33,483 nucleotides of DNA, from NCBI GenBank assembly GCA_021324415.1, contig JAJPJF010000537.1, positions 1 through 33,483 on the forward strand, in the 5' to 3' direction. The notes beneath the pieces were generated by a model. That model did no database searches and was not told where the DNA came from. It saw only the letters and a program-made list of their open reading frames with translations. Shown one piece after another: positions 25,346 through 33,334 of this stretch (within the stretch, counting starts at the first letter, position 1; every line of letters begins with the position of its first letter). This DNA is from Nostocales cyanobacterium Centralia_MAG_434 (lineage in GTDB: Bacteria > Cyanobacteriota > Cyanobacteriia > Cyanobacteriales > Nostocaceae). The position numbers and the translations under genes were made by a program.

Positions 25346-27052
25346 TTAGAAAGTAAAAGTGGTTCGCAATACCCCGATAAAGGCATCTGCATCCTTATTT
25401 TGGTCTGGAGCATTCAAGTAAATCAAACCTGGTGTTAATAAAATATTATCGTTAACTTGATACTTGTAAAAAGCTTCCACATGTAATGGCAGCTTGTTGG
25501 TTGCTGACGAACCAAAGAGAGCTTTTGCATTGCCCAAATATGGCTCAACTCCGACAATTAGACCTCCCATATTCCCCTTAAAAAACAAATCTGGGAAGGC
25601 AAATGTCAGAGCATAGTTCCAGATTTGCCCATTAGGACCAGACCTAGATTTAATATTGGCATTAGTATAACCACCCCAAGCACTGACAACAAACTTAGGA
25701 TTCAATTGGTAGGATGCCTCTGCACCATAGGAGTTTGTTGACACTGCAGCATTAGAACCTCCAGGAAAATTGGCTAAGCTTGTCCCTACCACACCCGAGA
25801 TTGTTGAAGACCCCTGGAGAGAACTGAATCCAAGACTAAATATAGGTGTGCCTGGAGTATGGTAGCTGTTGATGTAAGTAACGGCAAAGGTTAGTTTTTT
25901 ATTTGGATTAACTGTGAGTTGACCTAATGCCGAATAACTACCATTAAACAAACCATTTCCCTTGAGTGGACTAGCTGGAGAATCTCCTCCTCCAGCTAGG
26001 TAACCAGCACTAAGCTGAAAGGCATTGCTAAACTTGTAACTGAATCCTAGACCTGTTCCCCCACCAATATTGTAGATGGAGTTATCTTTGCCATAAAGAG
26101 TTAGAGCGCCAGTTCCACTATCCGAACTGTCAATATAGGGGTTGGCAGTTGAAGGTAAGTAATCCGTATGAACCCCAAGGAGAGGGGCAATGTAAAACTG
26201 TACTTTTTCCCCAACTGGGAAGTAGTAAGCTAACCAATCAATGATTGCACTATCGTTAGCATAGCCTTCTTGAATTGTCTGAGTGCCTGTGGCCGTTGGT
26301 ACTCCTAGAGGAGCAGCAGGATTTCCTTTAAATGTAAAGTTGGGAGTGTTACCAGCAGCAATTCGAGTATGCAATGTATCTTTGCCTGTAAAGCTGGATT
26401 GTAAATCCAACCGTACCCGGTTCTGAATGACAGATTGATTGTTGGTTCCAGCTTGATTGGAAGCAGCACTAACTGTAAAGATTGCTTCTCCCACGAGTTT
26501 AGTAGTTGTAGAAAACTGCCGTGATTCTAACTGGGCTGTTTGGGCTTCTAAATGATCAATTCTACCCCGTAGTACAGACAGTTCATTAGCAAACTCCTGT
26601 TGCAATCTCTGCAGGGTTGCTAGGTCTTCCTTACGAACTAGATCACCCGTTGCAGAAGCAATCAGCTCATTGATCCGATTTGAGCAGGCATTCACTCCAG
26701 CTGCAAATTCATAGCGAGTTAAAGCTCGATTACCTCGAAAAGTTCCATTTGGATACCCTGCAACACAGCCATACCTCTCAACCAGAGACTGCAGCGACTG
26801 AAATGCCCAATCCGTAGGCTGAACATCTGTAAGCTGAGATACAGATGTTACTTGGGATATCGGTAGCGTGATGCTATCCCATTGTGTGTTGATAAACTCA
26901 GGATCTGACACAACTGCGCGATTCTGAGATGAGGTCACCGCAGTAGGGGCAGGGACTTCATCTGCAAGCACTGCTAAATTAGTAAAAACGAGTGAGCTAA
27001 TCCCAACAATGACAGGGGAAAAAGATAGACAATGCCTTAAAGATGGATTCAT
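25346..27052 (-). CDS. SLH-domain OprB-type outer-membrane porin (iron uptake porin family)
   Basis: 568 aa. The signal peptide ends near ALA30. One SLH domain (about 72-127: LTDVQPTDWAFQSLQSLVERY, GYPNGTFRGNRALTRYEFA) anchors the protein to the peptidoglycan-linked layer. A coiled coil (about 141-178: LATLQRLQQEFANELSVL and similar) spans the periplasm. The rest is a beta-barrel of alternating strands (OprB-like) ending in TFTF, the terminal Phe that the BAM machine reads. This is the most abundant class of cyanobacterial porin. Members are annotated as iron-uptake porins, although small-solute and ion permeation is the general role. It follows the ethanolamine-type permease on the same strand (193 bp apart). 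A direct repeat in its leader (27104-27138) may be regulatory. Confidence 0.92.
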   Translation of the reverse strand: MNPSLRHCLSFSPVIVGISSLVFTNLAVLADEVPAPTAVTSSQNRAVVSDPEFINTQWDSITLPISQVTSVSQLTDVQPTDWAFQSLQSLVERYGCVAGYPNGTFRGNRALTRYEFAAGVNACSNRINELIASATGDLVRKEDLATLQRLQQEFANELSVLRGRIDHLEAQTAQLESRQFSTTTKLVGEAIFTVSAASNQAGTNNQSVIQNRVRLDLQSSFTGKDTLHTRIAAGNTPNFTFKGNPAAPLGVPTATGTQTIQEGYANDSAIIDWLAYYFPVGEKVQFYIAPLLGVHTDYLPSTANPYIDSSDSGTGALTLYGKDNSIYNIGGGTGLGFSYKFSNAFQLSAGYLAGGGDSPASPLKGNGLFNGSYSALGQLTVNPNKKLTFAVTYINSYHTPGTPIFSLGFSSLQGSSTISGVVGTSLANFPGGSNAAVSTNSYGAEASYQLNPKFVVSAWGGYTNANIKSRSGPNGQIWNYALTFAFPDLFFKGNMGGLIVGVEPYLGNAKALFGSSATNKLPLHVEAFYKYQVNDNILLTPGLIYLNAPDQNKDADAFIGVLRTTFTF

Positions 27053-27103
27053 TCTTGCTTCTCAGAATGTATAAAAATGTATGCTAGCTGTTGTCTAGTT
27101 ACT

Positions 27104-27138
27104 ATGACAATCGTCTTAAGAGAAGCACCATGACAATC
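27104..27138 (-). promoter_or_regulatory. Direct repeat ATGACAATC x2 in the porin promoter region
   Basis: ATGACAATC occurs at 27104-27112 and 27130-27138, 26 bp apart (GATTGTCAT when read on the gene's strand), 52-86 bp upstream of the porin ATG. The spacing is between two and three helical turns. It is a possible regulator site; the identity is unknown. Confidence 0.35.
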
Positions 27139-27245
27139 TTTTAGAAGCTCTGGAAGTAAAAATACATGGTTAGGTAGGTACTATACAGATTTAACCTGGA
27201 GGTTGCTTAGGAAACAGTTTTGAAAAAAGAATTTAAGTGAATATC

Positions 27246-28697
27246 TCATCTCGGCATGTTTAAAGCTGCTGACTCCTCTGGAGCTTGAGCAACCAATCGA
27301 TATCTACTATATAAGAAAAAGTAGAAAGTTGCTATCAAGAGGACCAGTCCAACACCCCAGATACCAGGTTGGTATTCAGGCACAAACAAACAGGCAATTA
27401 AAGCAAAAATTGCGAGTGTAGCCCCAACCCATGCTCCTTGAATTCCTAGTGGGCTTTTATAAGGTCTTGGTAAATCAGAACGGCTGAGTTTGAGTTTAAT
27501 GTAGCTAAGCATGACGAGAATATAGGAAATCACTGCCCCAAACACAGACATGTTTAAAATCACGTCATCCACTGCAGACGCTTTCCCATTCGCAACTAAC
27601 ACAACACAAACAAGTCCAATCAGTGTACCCAGGATCAATGCTCTAGCAGGTATATGGTTTCTATTAGTTACAGAAATCCAGCGCGGCAGGTACCCAGCAC
27701 GGGAGAGAGAGAATAAGATACGTCCATAACCGTAAATCTGAGTAGGCAAACTAGCTCCTAACCCAAGAGTTAATGCTAGGGCTGTGAGAAACTCACTAGT
27801 AGAACCTTTACCAAAATAAGCTTCCAATCCTTCTGCTAAGGGTACACTCGATTTACCAATTACGACTGCACCACCTCCTACTCCAGAATTCAGTACTAGG
27901 GTAAACACTGAAAGGATAATTAAGGTAACCATACCTGATATGAGTGCAGCTGGCATATTCTTGGGCACGTTTTCAGTTTCCTCACTTGCGAGAGGAAGCA
28001 TTTCTATTGCTAAATAGAACCAAATCCCATAGGGTATTGCTGCAAATACACCCTGCCAACCTTTCGGTAACCACATTGCTGATTGCCCAGGAGCAGCAGG
28101 AACATTGAATAGTAGTTCTAGTTTGAATACACCTGATATTGACATACCTAAATAGAATATGCCTAAGATCATGATCGCTACTAGGGTCATAAAAAGACTT
28201 ACGTTCAACGTCAATTCCAAACTATGAATACAAATTCCCACAAAAATGATATAGAGAAGTAGCCATACGAAAGAGTTTGGCATTGAAGGAACTAGAGGTT
28301 TGAGGTAGTTGCTCATACTAAAGACAAGCGCGGCTGTTGCCAGTACATACTCAATAGTGACGGCTACACCACAAATAAATCCCCAAAAAGGACCAAAGGC
28401 ATTGCGAGTAAAAGAATACAATCCACCTGCATGTGGTAGTATGGCTGATAACTCTGCTAGAGTGTAGACCATGCATATATACATGATTGCCATCAGGGCG
28501 GTGGCGATAGTTAAACCCCAAAACCCACCTGCCACTAAACCATAATTCCAGCCATAGAAGTCGCCAGAAATAACGGCACCAACACCTAAACCCCATAATA
28601 GGAATGAACCAGCATTTCCTCGTAACTGCCGCCGCCTCAAATAACCTTCCGAGACATTATTGTAAAAAATAAAATTTTTAGGCTGTCGTTGCATCAT
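27246..28697 (-). CDS. APC-superfamily permease, ethanolamine permease (EAT) type
   Basis: 483 aa with about 12 hydrophobic helices, as expected for an amino acid/polyamine/organocation transporter. The first helix region, LWGLGVGAVISGDFYGWNYGLVAGG, is the part most characteristic of the ethanolamine (EAT) branch. IPYGIWFYLAIEMLPLASEET in helix 6-7 also fits. The branch imports ethanolamine or related amines by proton symport. No ethanolamine ammonia-lyase gene is in the window. Upstream on the same strand are the PEP-CTERM-like and A-T-R genes; downstream is the porin. Start ATG 28697 or the adjacent ATG 28694. Substrate inference is by family resemblance only. Confidence 0.85.
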   Translation of the reverse strand: MMQRQPKNFIFYNNVSEGYLRRRQLRGNAGSFLLWGLGVGAVISGDFYGWNYGLVAGGFWGLTIATALMAIMYICMVYTLAELSAILPHAGGLYSFTRNAFGPFWGFICGVAVTIEYVLATAALVFSMSNYLKPLVPSMPNSFVWLLLYIIFVGICIHSLELTLNVSLFMTLVAIMILGIFYLGMSISGVFKLELLFNVPAAPGQSAMWLPKGWQGVFAAIPYGIWFYLAIEMLPLASEETENVPKNMPAALISGMVTLIILSVFTLVLNSGVGGGAVVIGKSSVPLAEGLEAYFGKGSTSEFLTALALTLGLGASLPTQIYGYGRILFSLSRAGYLPRWISVTNRNHIPARALILGTLIGLVCVVLVANGKASAVDDVILNMSVFGAVISYILVMLSYIKLKLSRSDLPRPYKSPLGIQGAWVGATLAIFALIACLFVPEYQPGIWGVGLVLLIATFYFFLYSRYRLVAQAPEESAALNMPR

Positions 28698-29116
28698 TTT
28701 TGCGTGTTTTCTAATGTATAGTTAGGAGAGGAGTCAACATTCGTAGAGAATTTGAGTAAAAATAGACCAAAAGTTCTGTTTATGCTTGCCATGCACACAG
28801 AACAATATGGACTGTGTATAAAACAGACCTTGGCTAGATTTGAAATTTATATGCAGATGCAGAGCCTTGTGAAGTCTTTAGACGAATCTGTTTGGCAGTT
28901 TATTTCATGAGACTTATTTGAGCAGAAAGCTAGCAAACATTTCAAATAAGTTTGATGTTTGCTAATTTTCTGCATGACAGAAATTCGCATTATTATTAAT
29001 TTGCTTTAAATATAACCTCCTTATAGTTGAGCTTATCATCAAGCTTTAGTAAAGATTGATCTCATCACTGAGTCTTAACACAATCAGATTGAGCTTGAAA
29101 AAGCTAAATGAAAAGG
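28698..29116. other. Gene-free stretch with two overlapping long hairpins
   Basis: No open frame of note. The leader of the permease gene lies at its left end. The inverted-repeat cluster at 28910-28973 is listed separately. Confidence 0.5.
28910..28973. repeat. Mutually exclusive inverted repeats (alternative hairpins or pseudoknot)
   Basis: Hairpin A pairs 28910-28922 with 28941-28953 (core CTTATTTGA/TCAAATAAG, about 13 bp with two G-T pairs). Hairpin B pairs 28922-28940 with 28955-28973 (GCAGAAA and AGCAAACAT arms; 19 positions with one mismatch and one G-T pair; 14-nt loop). The right arm of A lies in the loop of B, and the left arm of B lies in the loop of A, so the two cannot form together except as a pseudoknot. 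No U-run follows on either strand. Confidence 0.7.
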
Positions 29117-30187
29117 CTAGATCCTATTGTAGGAATGTTTTTTCTCCAGAGGATTTTTTCTTTTATTTCTTGAGAGTAAAACAAAACCTAGAAAAGCTAG
29201 GCTAGCTACAGCAACATTAGGTTCTAGAACTGAAATTGGGTTTTTTAAGCTTCGAACCTCAAATATTCTACTCCCGGAAGGAGAGTCTTCGAAATACGCA
29301 GAGAAGAGAAAGTCACCAGTTAATGGATCAAGAGTTGCTCCTGCAACTCCAGTAAGAGACGTTGGTGAGTGATAACCCAGTTCCTTTATAAAATCTTGGC
29401 GGGTACCTGGAATCGGATCACCGTTTGCGTCTAGCGTATACGCAGCAACGCTAGTATTATCATATTCTGACATTAACAAGCTATCTTGAGAAAATCCTGG
29501 ATTGCCAGCCTTTACATAAATAAAGCCATCAAGCCCACCATCAAGCTTAATGCTTTTAGAAGGTGCAGAAATATTGTAGGTACCAGAGCCATCTGGAGTA
29601 ATGGTTGTGTCATAGAATGTATTTTCTGTGTAAGAAGTAATTTTCAACCGACCTGCTCCAGCAAATCCTTCAGGGACAAAGTTTAACGCACCAGTAGAAG
29701 AAGCAATGCCAAGGGAGTTCAGATCAATTCGTCGATCAGGACCACTGTTACCAGACTTAATTTGACCAACACTATTGTCATCATAAGAAGTATAAAATAA
29801 AACGTCTGCAGATGGGCTATAAACTAACCCAGCATCGATTCCTCCAGAACCTAGTCCTGGGGCTTTTGCAAAGAGAGATGGAATACCAAAACCAGTTATA
29901 TGGTTATCACTATTGCGCGTAACTTTGAGAGAGTAAATTCCTGCATCTGGAGTATCGGCTGAGCCACTAATCAAAAGAGTATTAGAGTCTCCAGGCTGAA
30001 AGGTTAATCCACCATAAGCTGGTGGAATTTGTTGTACTGATCCTAGATCTGTTAATGAGTATGAATTTGAGAAAGATGATGTCAGAGTTGGTGTCGTTGC
30101 TTGTGCTTCACCTACCATTGATAGGATTAGCAATAGGCCTCCAGCAGTGATTTTTGATAAATTCGGCAGAAAACTTGAGGTTATCAT
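29117..30187 (-). CDS. Exported protein with PEP-CTERM-like sorting tail
   Basis: 356 aa. A signal peptide ends near AQA30. The mature part is Gly/Ser/Asp-rich with repeated short strands (YGGLTFQPGDSNTLLISG, GLVYSPSADVLFYTSYD, GATLDPLTGDFLFSAYF) suggesting a beta-propeller. No catalytic motif is recognised. The tail reads VLEPNVAVASLAFLGFVLLSRN then KRKN: an EP motif, a single hydrophobic helix (about 326-340) and a basic cluster, as in exosortase-processed PEP-CTERM proteins, but with Leu in place of the first Pro. Eleven extra residues (PLEKKHS...) follow the basic cluster, which is unusual. It starts 54 bp after the stop of the A-T-R gene and is probably in the same transcript. AAGAAGAA precedes ATG 30187. 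Confidence 0.8.
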   Translation of the reverse strand: MITSSFLPNLSKITAGGLLLILSMVGEAQATTPTLTSSFSNSYSLTDLGSVQQIPPAYGGLTFQPGDSNTLLISGSADTPDAGIYSLKVTRNSDNHITGFGIPSLFAKAPGLGSGGIDAGLVYSPSADVLFYTSYDDNSVGQIKSGNSGPDRRIDLNSLGIASSTGALNFVPEGFAGAGRLKITSYTENTFYDTTITPDGSGTYNISAPSKSIKLDGGLDGFIYVKAGNPGFSQDSLLMSEYDNTSVAAYTLDANGDPIPGTRQDFIKELGYHSPTSLTGVAGATLDPLTGDFLFSAYFEDSPSGSRIFEVRSLKNPISVLEPNVAVASLAFLGFVLLSRNKRKNPLEKKHSYNRI

Positions 30188-30241
30188 CCAATTATTCTTC
30201 TTTACAGTGTCATGCTCATTGTATGACCTAATGTTACTTAC

Positions 30242-33200
30242 TTATTTGAGCAAGTAGGAAAAGTAAGCTTGAAGCAAGTTGCTATCAATAATTGGGCAGA
30301 TAACGCTACTACCCAAGGCAGCAAGTGCATTTTGACAGTTAAATGTTCGGGACATTAAAGCGGATGTCTCTAAGTAGCTTGGTTGATTTCCAAACCCCGA
30401 TTTTGTAAAGAGAAAAAACAGTGGACTTAAAGCATTTTCGTGCTTGACAGCAGTGTTCAGTAACTGTGTTTGCCACTGTTGATAGTCAGTCCATGTGATG
30501 GAATAACCAAATGACCTAATTTCATCAACAAACTGGCGAAAAGGCAAGGCGTGAGGACTCAATAGATGAAAAACCTTTCCCCAAGCAGTTGCCTGTAGCG
30601 ACAAATGGATGATGGCTTTACTAACATAATCTACAGGTGTGAGGCTCATGTTCAAGTTTAATTCAGGTGCATTGCCCATTTGAATCAAGCCTTTGATGAG
30701 TCTGGCTACTAGGTCAGATTTTTGAGAGGCACCAGTTAGACTATGTCCAATAATCGTTCCGGGTCTGTAGATACAAACTGGGATGCCTCTCGAAAAAGCT
30801 GCCTTCATTAATTTTTCTGCAACCCATTTACTTTGAGCATATCCATCAGACAGCATTTCACCACCAATGACTTCCTCATCTTCTAAAATTACTTGCATCC
30901 GAGTATAGTGAGGAGATTGAAACACATCGAGAGTTGAGATGAAATGAACAGGTTTAACTTTACTTAGGCTTGCTAATTTTAGAATCTCCTGAGTTCCTAG
31001 CACATTCACTGTCCGCAAACTAGTATAAGGATAAATAAAATTAACGAACGCACCATTGTGATAGATGAGGTCAATCTCGGCAGCTAGCTCACGAAATTGT
31101 TGCTCACCAAGACCTAGCATAGGTTGAGATAAATCCCCCAAAACTGGAATGATACGAGTATCTAGCTTGTCATCAGGAAGTAAATAATTTTTGAGATTGC
31201 TGGAAAGCTTCTGCTTAGCTTGTTTTGGATTAGAGGCGCGGACTAAACAATAAATCCTGGCTTGAGATTGCTCTAGGAGTTCGTGCAATAAAAAAGCACC
31301 GAGAAAACCTGATGCTCCTGTTAATAAAATCTTTTGAGGTTTTGTTCTAGAGTCAATAAAGGGAGTTTCTGGTGTGATGGTGGGGTCTAGAAGACAATCT
31401 GCCTTTAAATCTGTGGTTATTGTATTACGCAGATCTGATAAAGAATTAGAATCTTGGAAAACTCTGATTACCTGTGCTAATTCGGCAATAGTAGGAGTCT
31501 GTAACAGAGTCAATAAGGGCAATTTTAGCTGAAACTTTTCTCCTATTTGGAATAGCAAATGGGTAGCCAGAAGAGAGTTACCTCCTAATTCAAAAAAACT
31601 ATCATTAACACCCACATACTCAATACCCAAAACTTGTTGCCATATCTGAGCTAGCTGTTTTTCCATGGGTGTTCGAGGAGCAACAGACAATGTCCCTAAA
31701 TCTGGTCTAGCTTGGCTTTTAGAAAAACTTGATAATGCTCGACGATCTACCTTACCATTGGGAGTAAGAGGCAAAGTATCAATGAACACAAAAGTGCTGG
31801 GCACCATATATTCAGGTAGCTTTTCCATCAGAAAACTTCTTAGGAATGGAATCTTTGCACCTTTCTGCTGTAACTGTTGCAACCCACCTTGTGGAACAAT
31901 GTAAGCAATCAAGCGTTTATTGCCTAACTTTTCTTCAGCAACAACCACAACCTCCCTAACAAGCGAGTGTTGGCAAAGGGCTGCCTCAATTTCTCCTAAT
32001 TCAATACGGAAGCCGCGAATTTTTACCTGATTGTCGATCCGACCAATCAACTCGATATTACCGTCGGAGTTATAACGTGCCAAGTCACCAGTCCTGTAAA
32101 GCCGAAATCCGAATTCGTTGCTAAAAGGGTTAGGAATAAATTTTTTAGCCGTCAGATCAGGTTGATTGAGATAGCCTCGTGCTAGACCTATCCCTCCTAT
32201 AAGTAACTCTCCTACCTCTCCCACTGAAACTAGCTGAATTGAGTTATTCTTCTCATATTGCTCATGATCTACTAGATAAATTTGGGTATTTGCAATCGGT
32301 CTGCCTATAGGTACAGGTATATCTTCAGGCTGCACACGATAAACAGTTGACCAAATCGTAGTTTCTGTTGGACCGTACATATTCCAAACAGAAGCACTTC
32401 TTGCAAGGAGTTGGTTTGCAAGATCCCGGTGCATTGCTTCCCCACCACAGAGGATTTTAAGATTTGGATTACCCTGCCAACCTGCTGCTAAGAGCATTTG
32501 CCAAGTGGCAGGTGTTGCTTGCATAACGGTTGCACCAGATTGAGCCAGAATTCGCAGTAACTCAGATGCATTTGAGGCTATTTCCCTCGTTACCAATACG
32601 ATACGAGCCCCCACAGCCATTGGTAAATAGAGTTCCAAGACAGCAATGTCGAAGGAGATCGTAGTTACAGCAAGCAAGATATCTTGTTTACTAAGTCCAG
32701 GCTGTTGGCTCATGAAAGTTAGGAAATTGACAACTGCTTGATGGATAATTTGAACTCCTTTGGGTTGACCTGTAGAGCCAGATGTGTAGATGGTGTAAGC
32801 TAAGTTGTCTGGTGTAGTTTTGCTACTCGGTTTATCTGAACTGTACTGAGCAATTATCTCCCAATCAGCATCTAAACATACAATAAGAGCTTTATGATCT
32901 GGCAAGTTTGCAAGCTGGTCATGTTCAGTTAGAAGTACTGATAACTGAGAGTCTTTTACCATAAATTCCAAGCGCTCTTTAGGGTAGACAGGATCAAGCG
33001 GTACGTAGGCTCCACCTGCTTTTAGAATGGCAAGTAGTCCAATCACCATTGAGAGCGATCGCTTCATGCAAATTCCTACTAGAACATCTGGTCCTACTTT
33101 TAGAGCTTGCAGGTAATGGGCTAGTTGATTAGCTCGACAGTTCAGTTCCTGGTAAGTGATTTGTTGTTCCTCAAAAATGAGGGCGACATTATCTGGAGTA

Positions 33201-33301
33201 CGCTCTACTTGCAAATCCAATAAATGATGAATGCAGAGATCTTTTGGATAGTCTATTGGAGTTTTATCACACACAGCCGTAGCTAAACATGAAAGATGCA
33301 T
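30242..33301 (-). CDS. NRPS-like adenylation-carrier-thioester reductase (A-T-R) enzyme
   Basis: 1019 aa, complete, with no condensation domain. The adenylation domain (about 25-525) has the ATP motif YTSGSTGQPKG at 172-182, NMYGPTETTIW at 307-317, YRTGDLARY, IDNQVKIRGFRIELGEIE at 422-439 and PNGKVDR with catalytic K517. The carrier domain (about 543-612) has phosphopantetheine Ser576 in ELGGNSLLA. The reductase domain (about 655-1015) has NAD(P)H loop TGASGFLG at 661-668, S789/T790, and Y821-x3-K825 in YAQSKWVAEK. It should activate one acid, load it as a thioester and release it reductively as aldehyde or alcohol. The pocket read against GrsA gives D218 I219 L222 Q263 L284 G286 M308 I316 W317 K517, like the glycine code as I recall it. 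AAGGGG (33314-33309) precedes ATG 33301. No phosphopantetheinyl transferase is nearby. Confidence 0.93.
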   Translation of the reverse strand: MHLSCLATAVCDKTPIDYPKDLCIHHLLDLQVERTPDNVALIFEEQQITYQELNCRANQLAHYLQALKVGPDVLVGICMKRSLSMVIGLLAILKAGGAYVPLDPVYPKERLEFMVKDSQLSVLLTEHDQLANLPDHKALIVCLDADWEIIAQYSSDKPSSKTTPDNLAYTIYTSGSTGQPKGVQIIHQAVVNFLTFMSQQPGLSKQDILLAVTTISFDIAVLELYLPMAVGARIVLVTREIASNASELLRILAQSGATVMQATPATWQMLLAAGWQGNPNLKILCGGEAMHRDLANQLLARSASVWNMYGPTETTIWSTVYRVQPEDIPVPIGRPIANTQIYLVDHEQYEKNNSIQLVSVGEVGELLIGGIGLARGYLNQPDLTAKKFIPNPFSNEFGFRLYRTGDLARYNSDGNIELIGRIDNQVKIRGFRIELGEIEAALCQHSLVREVVVVAEEKLGNKRLIAYIVPQGGLQQLQQKGAKIPFLRSFLMEKLPEYMVPSTFVFIDTLPLTPNGKVDRRALSSFSKSQARPDLGTLSVAPRTPMEKQLAQIWQQVLGIEYVGVNDSFFELGGNSLLATHLLFQIGEKFQLKLPLLTLLQTPTIAELAQVIRVFQDSNSLSDLRNTITTDLKADCLLDPTITPETPFIDSRTKPQKILLTGASGFLGAFLLHELLEQSQARIYCLVRASNPKQAKQKLSSNLKNYLLPDDKLDTRIIPVLGDLSQPMLGLGEQQFRELAAEIDLIYHNGAFVNFIYPYTSLRTVNVLGTQEILKLASLSKVKPVHFISTLDVFQSPHYTRMQVILEDEEVIGGEMLSDGYAQSKWVAEKLMKAAFSRGIPVCIYRPGTIIGHSLTGASQKSDLVARLIKGLIQMGNAPELNLNMSLTPVDYVSKAIIHLSLQATAWGKVFHLLSPHALPFRQFVDEIRSFGYSITWTDYQQWQTQLLNTAVKHENALSPLFFLFTKSGFGNQPSYLETSALMSRTFNCQNALAALGSSVICPIIDSNLLQAYFSYLLK

Positions 33302-33314
33302 AAATTTTTCCCCT

Positions 33315-33334
33315 TAATACAAGCATGTGTATTA
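33315..33334 (-). promoter_or_regulatory. Palindrome TAATACA-6-nt-TGTATTA before the A-T-R ribosome binding site
   Basis: Perfect 7-bp arms directly abut the Shine-Dalgarno sequence (33309-33314) of the A-T-R gene. It could be an operator for a dimeric repressor or a leader hairpin gating translation. The rest of 33335-33483 holds no gene and no clear promoter boxes. Confidence 0.45.
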
